Part shown: in pieces, positions 6,447-7,002 of the stretch | Layout of the letters: every line of letters starts with the position of its first letter | Numbering within the stretch: the first letter of the stretch is position 1 | Source: Bacteroidota bacterium | GTDB taxonomy: Bacteria > Bacteroidota > Bacteroidia > Chitinophagales > Chitinophagaceae | Reading direction: 5' to 3' | Length of the DNA: 7,002 bases | Assembly (NCBI GenBank): GCA_023386395.1 | Contig: JAEWJV010000530.1 | Coordinates: 1 to 7,002 of the forward strand | Made by a program: the position numbers and the translations under genes | Notes under the pieces: generated by a model | The model's input: only the letters and a program-made list of their open reading frames with translations | The model's database searches: none | What the model was told of the DNA's origin: nothing

Positions 6447-7002
6447 ATGTCAACACATAAAGAAGTAAAAAAAATTACCACCCATACATTACAGCGAATG
6501 AAAATGCAGGGCGAAAAAATTGCCATGCTTACCGCCTACGATTTTTCATTTGCCAAACTTATAGATAGCGCTAATATTGATGTAATCCTTGTGGGCGACA
6601 GCGCCAGCAATGTTATGGCGGGCCATGAAACCACATTGCCCATTACATTAGAGCACATGATCTATCATGCATCATCTGTCATCAGAGGTGTAAACCGTTG
6701 TTTGGTGGTGGTGGATCTGCCTTTTGGTTCTTATCAGTCCAATTCAGATGTGGCATTGGCTTCCGCCATCCGCATGATGAAGGAAACCGGTGCGCATGCC
6801 ATAAAATTAGAGGGCGGCGAAGAAGTGCTGGAAAGTGTAAAACGCATCATATCTGCAGGCATCCCCGTAATGGGGCATCTTGGCTTAACGCCGCAAAGCA
6901 TTTATAAATTCGGTACGTATAATGTGCGTGCAAAAGAAGAAGCCGAAGCTAATAAGCTGCGCAATGATGCGAAACTGCTGGAAGAAGCAGGCTGCTTTGC
7001 AG
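6447..7002 (+). CDS. panB: 3-methyl-2-oxobutanoate hydroxymethyltransferase (ketopantoate hydroxymethyltransferase), 3' end outside window
   Basis: The open frame gives 185 residues and runs off the right edge. The full enzyme is usually about 265-275 residues, so roughly 70% is present. PanB transfers a hydroxymethyl group from 5,10-methylenetetrahydrofolate to alpha-ketoisovalerate to make ketopantoate, the first committed step of pantothenate and CoA synthesis in the cytoplasm. Diagnostic segments are [14 protein letters not shown] (27-40), [19 protein letters not shown] (49-67), [11 protein letters not shown] (87-97), AIKLEGGEE (118-126), and [13 protein letters not shown] (139-151). D51, D90 and E122 correspond to the metal-binding acidic residues and K120 to the conserved active-site Lys. 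The catalytic Glu expected just after GCFA lies beyond the window. ATG at 6447 gives the usual short N-terminal extension before [11 protein letters not shown]. The 84-bp gap after the Ppx/GppA gene shows no terminator, so co-transcription is possible. Confidence 0.96.
   Translation, partial: MSTHKEVKKITTHTLQRMKMQGEKIAMLTAYDFSFAKLIDSANIDVILVGDSASNVMAGHETTLPITLEHMIYHASSVIRGVNRCLVVVDLPFGSYQSNSDVALASAIRMMKETGAHAIKLEGGEEVLESVKRIISAGIPVMGHLGLTPQSIYKFGTYNVRAKEEAEANKLRNDAKLLEEAGCFA

Noticed and set aside
1..7002. A CRISPR array, tRNA, transposase, toxin-antitoxin pair or defence island
   Set aside because: No regularly spaced repeats, no tRNA cloverleaf that I could see, no transposase or nuclease motifs, and no pair of small overlapping genes. 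Gene content and base composition are uniform and look like core chromosome.

Overview
The window looks like an ordinary chromosomal stretch from a member of the Bacteroidota, probably near the Chitinophagaceae, although that family-level placement is an inference. The grounds are AT-rich DNA, genes without clear Shine-Dalgarno sites, weak TAnnTTTG-type -7 elements, two lipoproteins with short lipobox signals, and protein flavours typical of the phylum. These include an HGSNAT-like (DUF1624) membrane acyltransferase, an LdtD-like L,D-transpeptidase lipoprotein and an OmpA-domain lipoprotein.

Layout, left to right. Bases 1-81 are the last 26 codons of a small gene whose C-terminus resembles dodecin, followed by a clear terminator (132-165). 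A polytopic membrane protein of the heparan-alpha-glucosaminide N-acetyltransferase family (227-1417, +) comes next. It is followed by a 532-residue lipoprotein L,D-transpeptidase (1507-3105, +) with its own hairpin terminator (3123-3175). The convergent gap to the next gene holds an 82-bp imperfect inverted repeat (3241-3322) that looks like a dispersed intergenic element. An SDR oxidoreductase lies on the minus strand (3375-4169). It diverges from an OmpA-family lipoprotein (4378-5289, +) that starts with GTG and ends in a strong terminator (5311-5350). A short Ppx/GppA-family phosphatase (5475-6362, +) starts with TTG. The window closes with the first 185 codons of panB (6447 to the right edge).

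Three of the genes concern the cell envelope: the acyltransferase, the L,D-transpeptidase and the OmpA-like peptidoglycan-binding lipoprotein. The others are housekeeping or metabolic: SDR, Ppx/GppA and panB (pantothenate/CoA synthesis). Nearly every gene is separated by a terminator or a gap of about 85-200 bp, so this reads as mostly single-gene transcription units rather than one pathway operon. The ppx-panB pair (84-bp gap, no terminator seen) is the likeliest co-transcribed pair.

I found no convincing new multi-gene system, CRISPR array, tRNA, rRNA or transposase gene. The most noteworthy items are the intergenic inverted repeat, the uncharacterised role of the HGSNAT-like protein, the single-module Ppx/GppA protein, and the two non-ATG starts.
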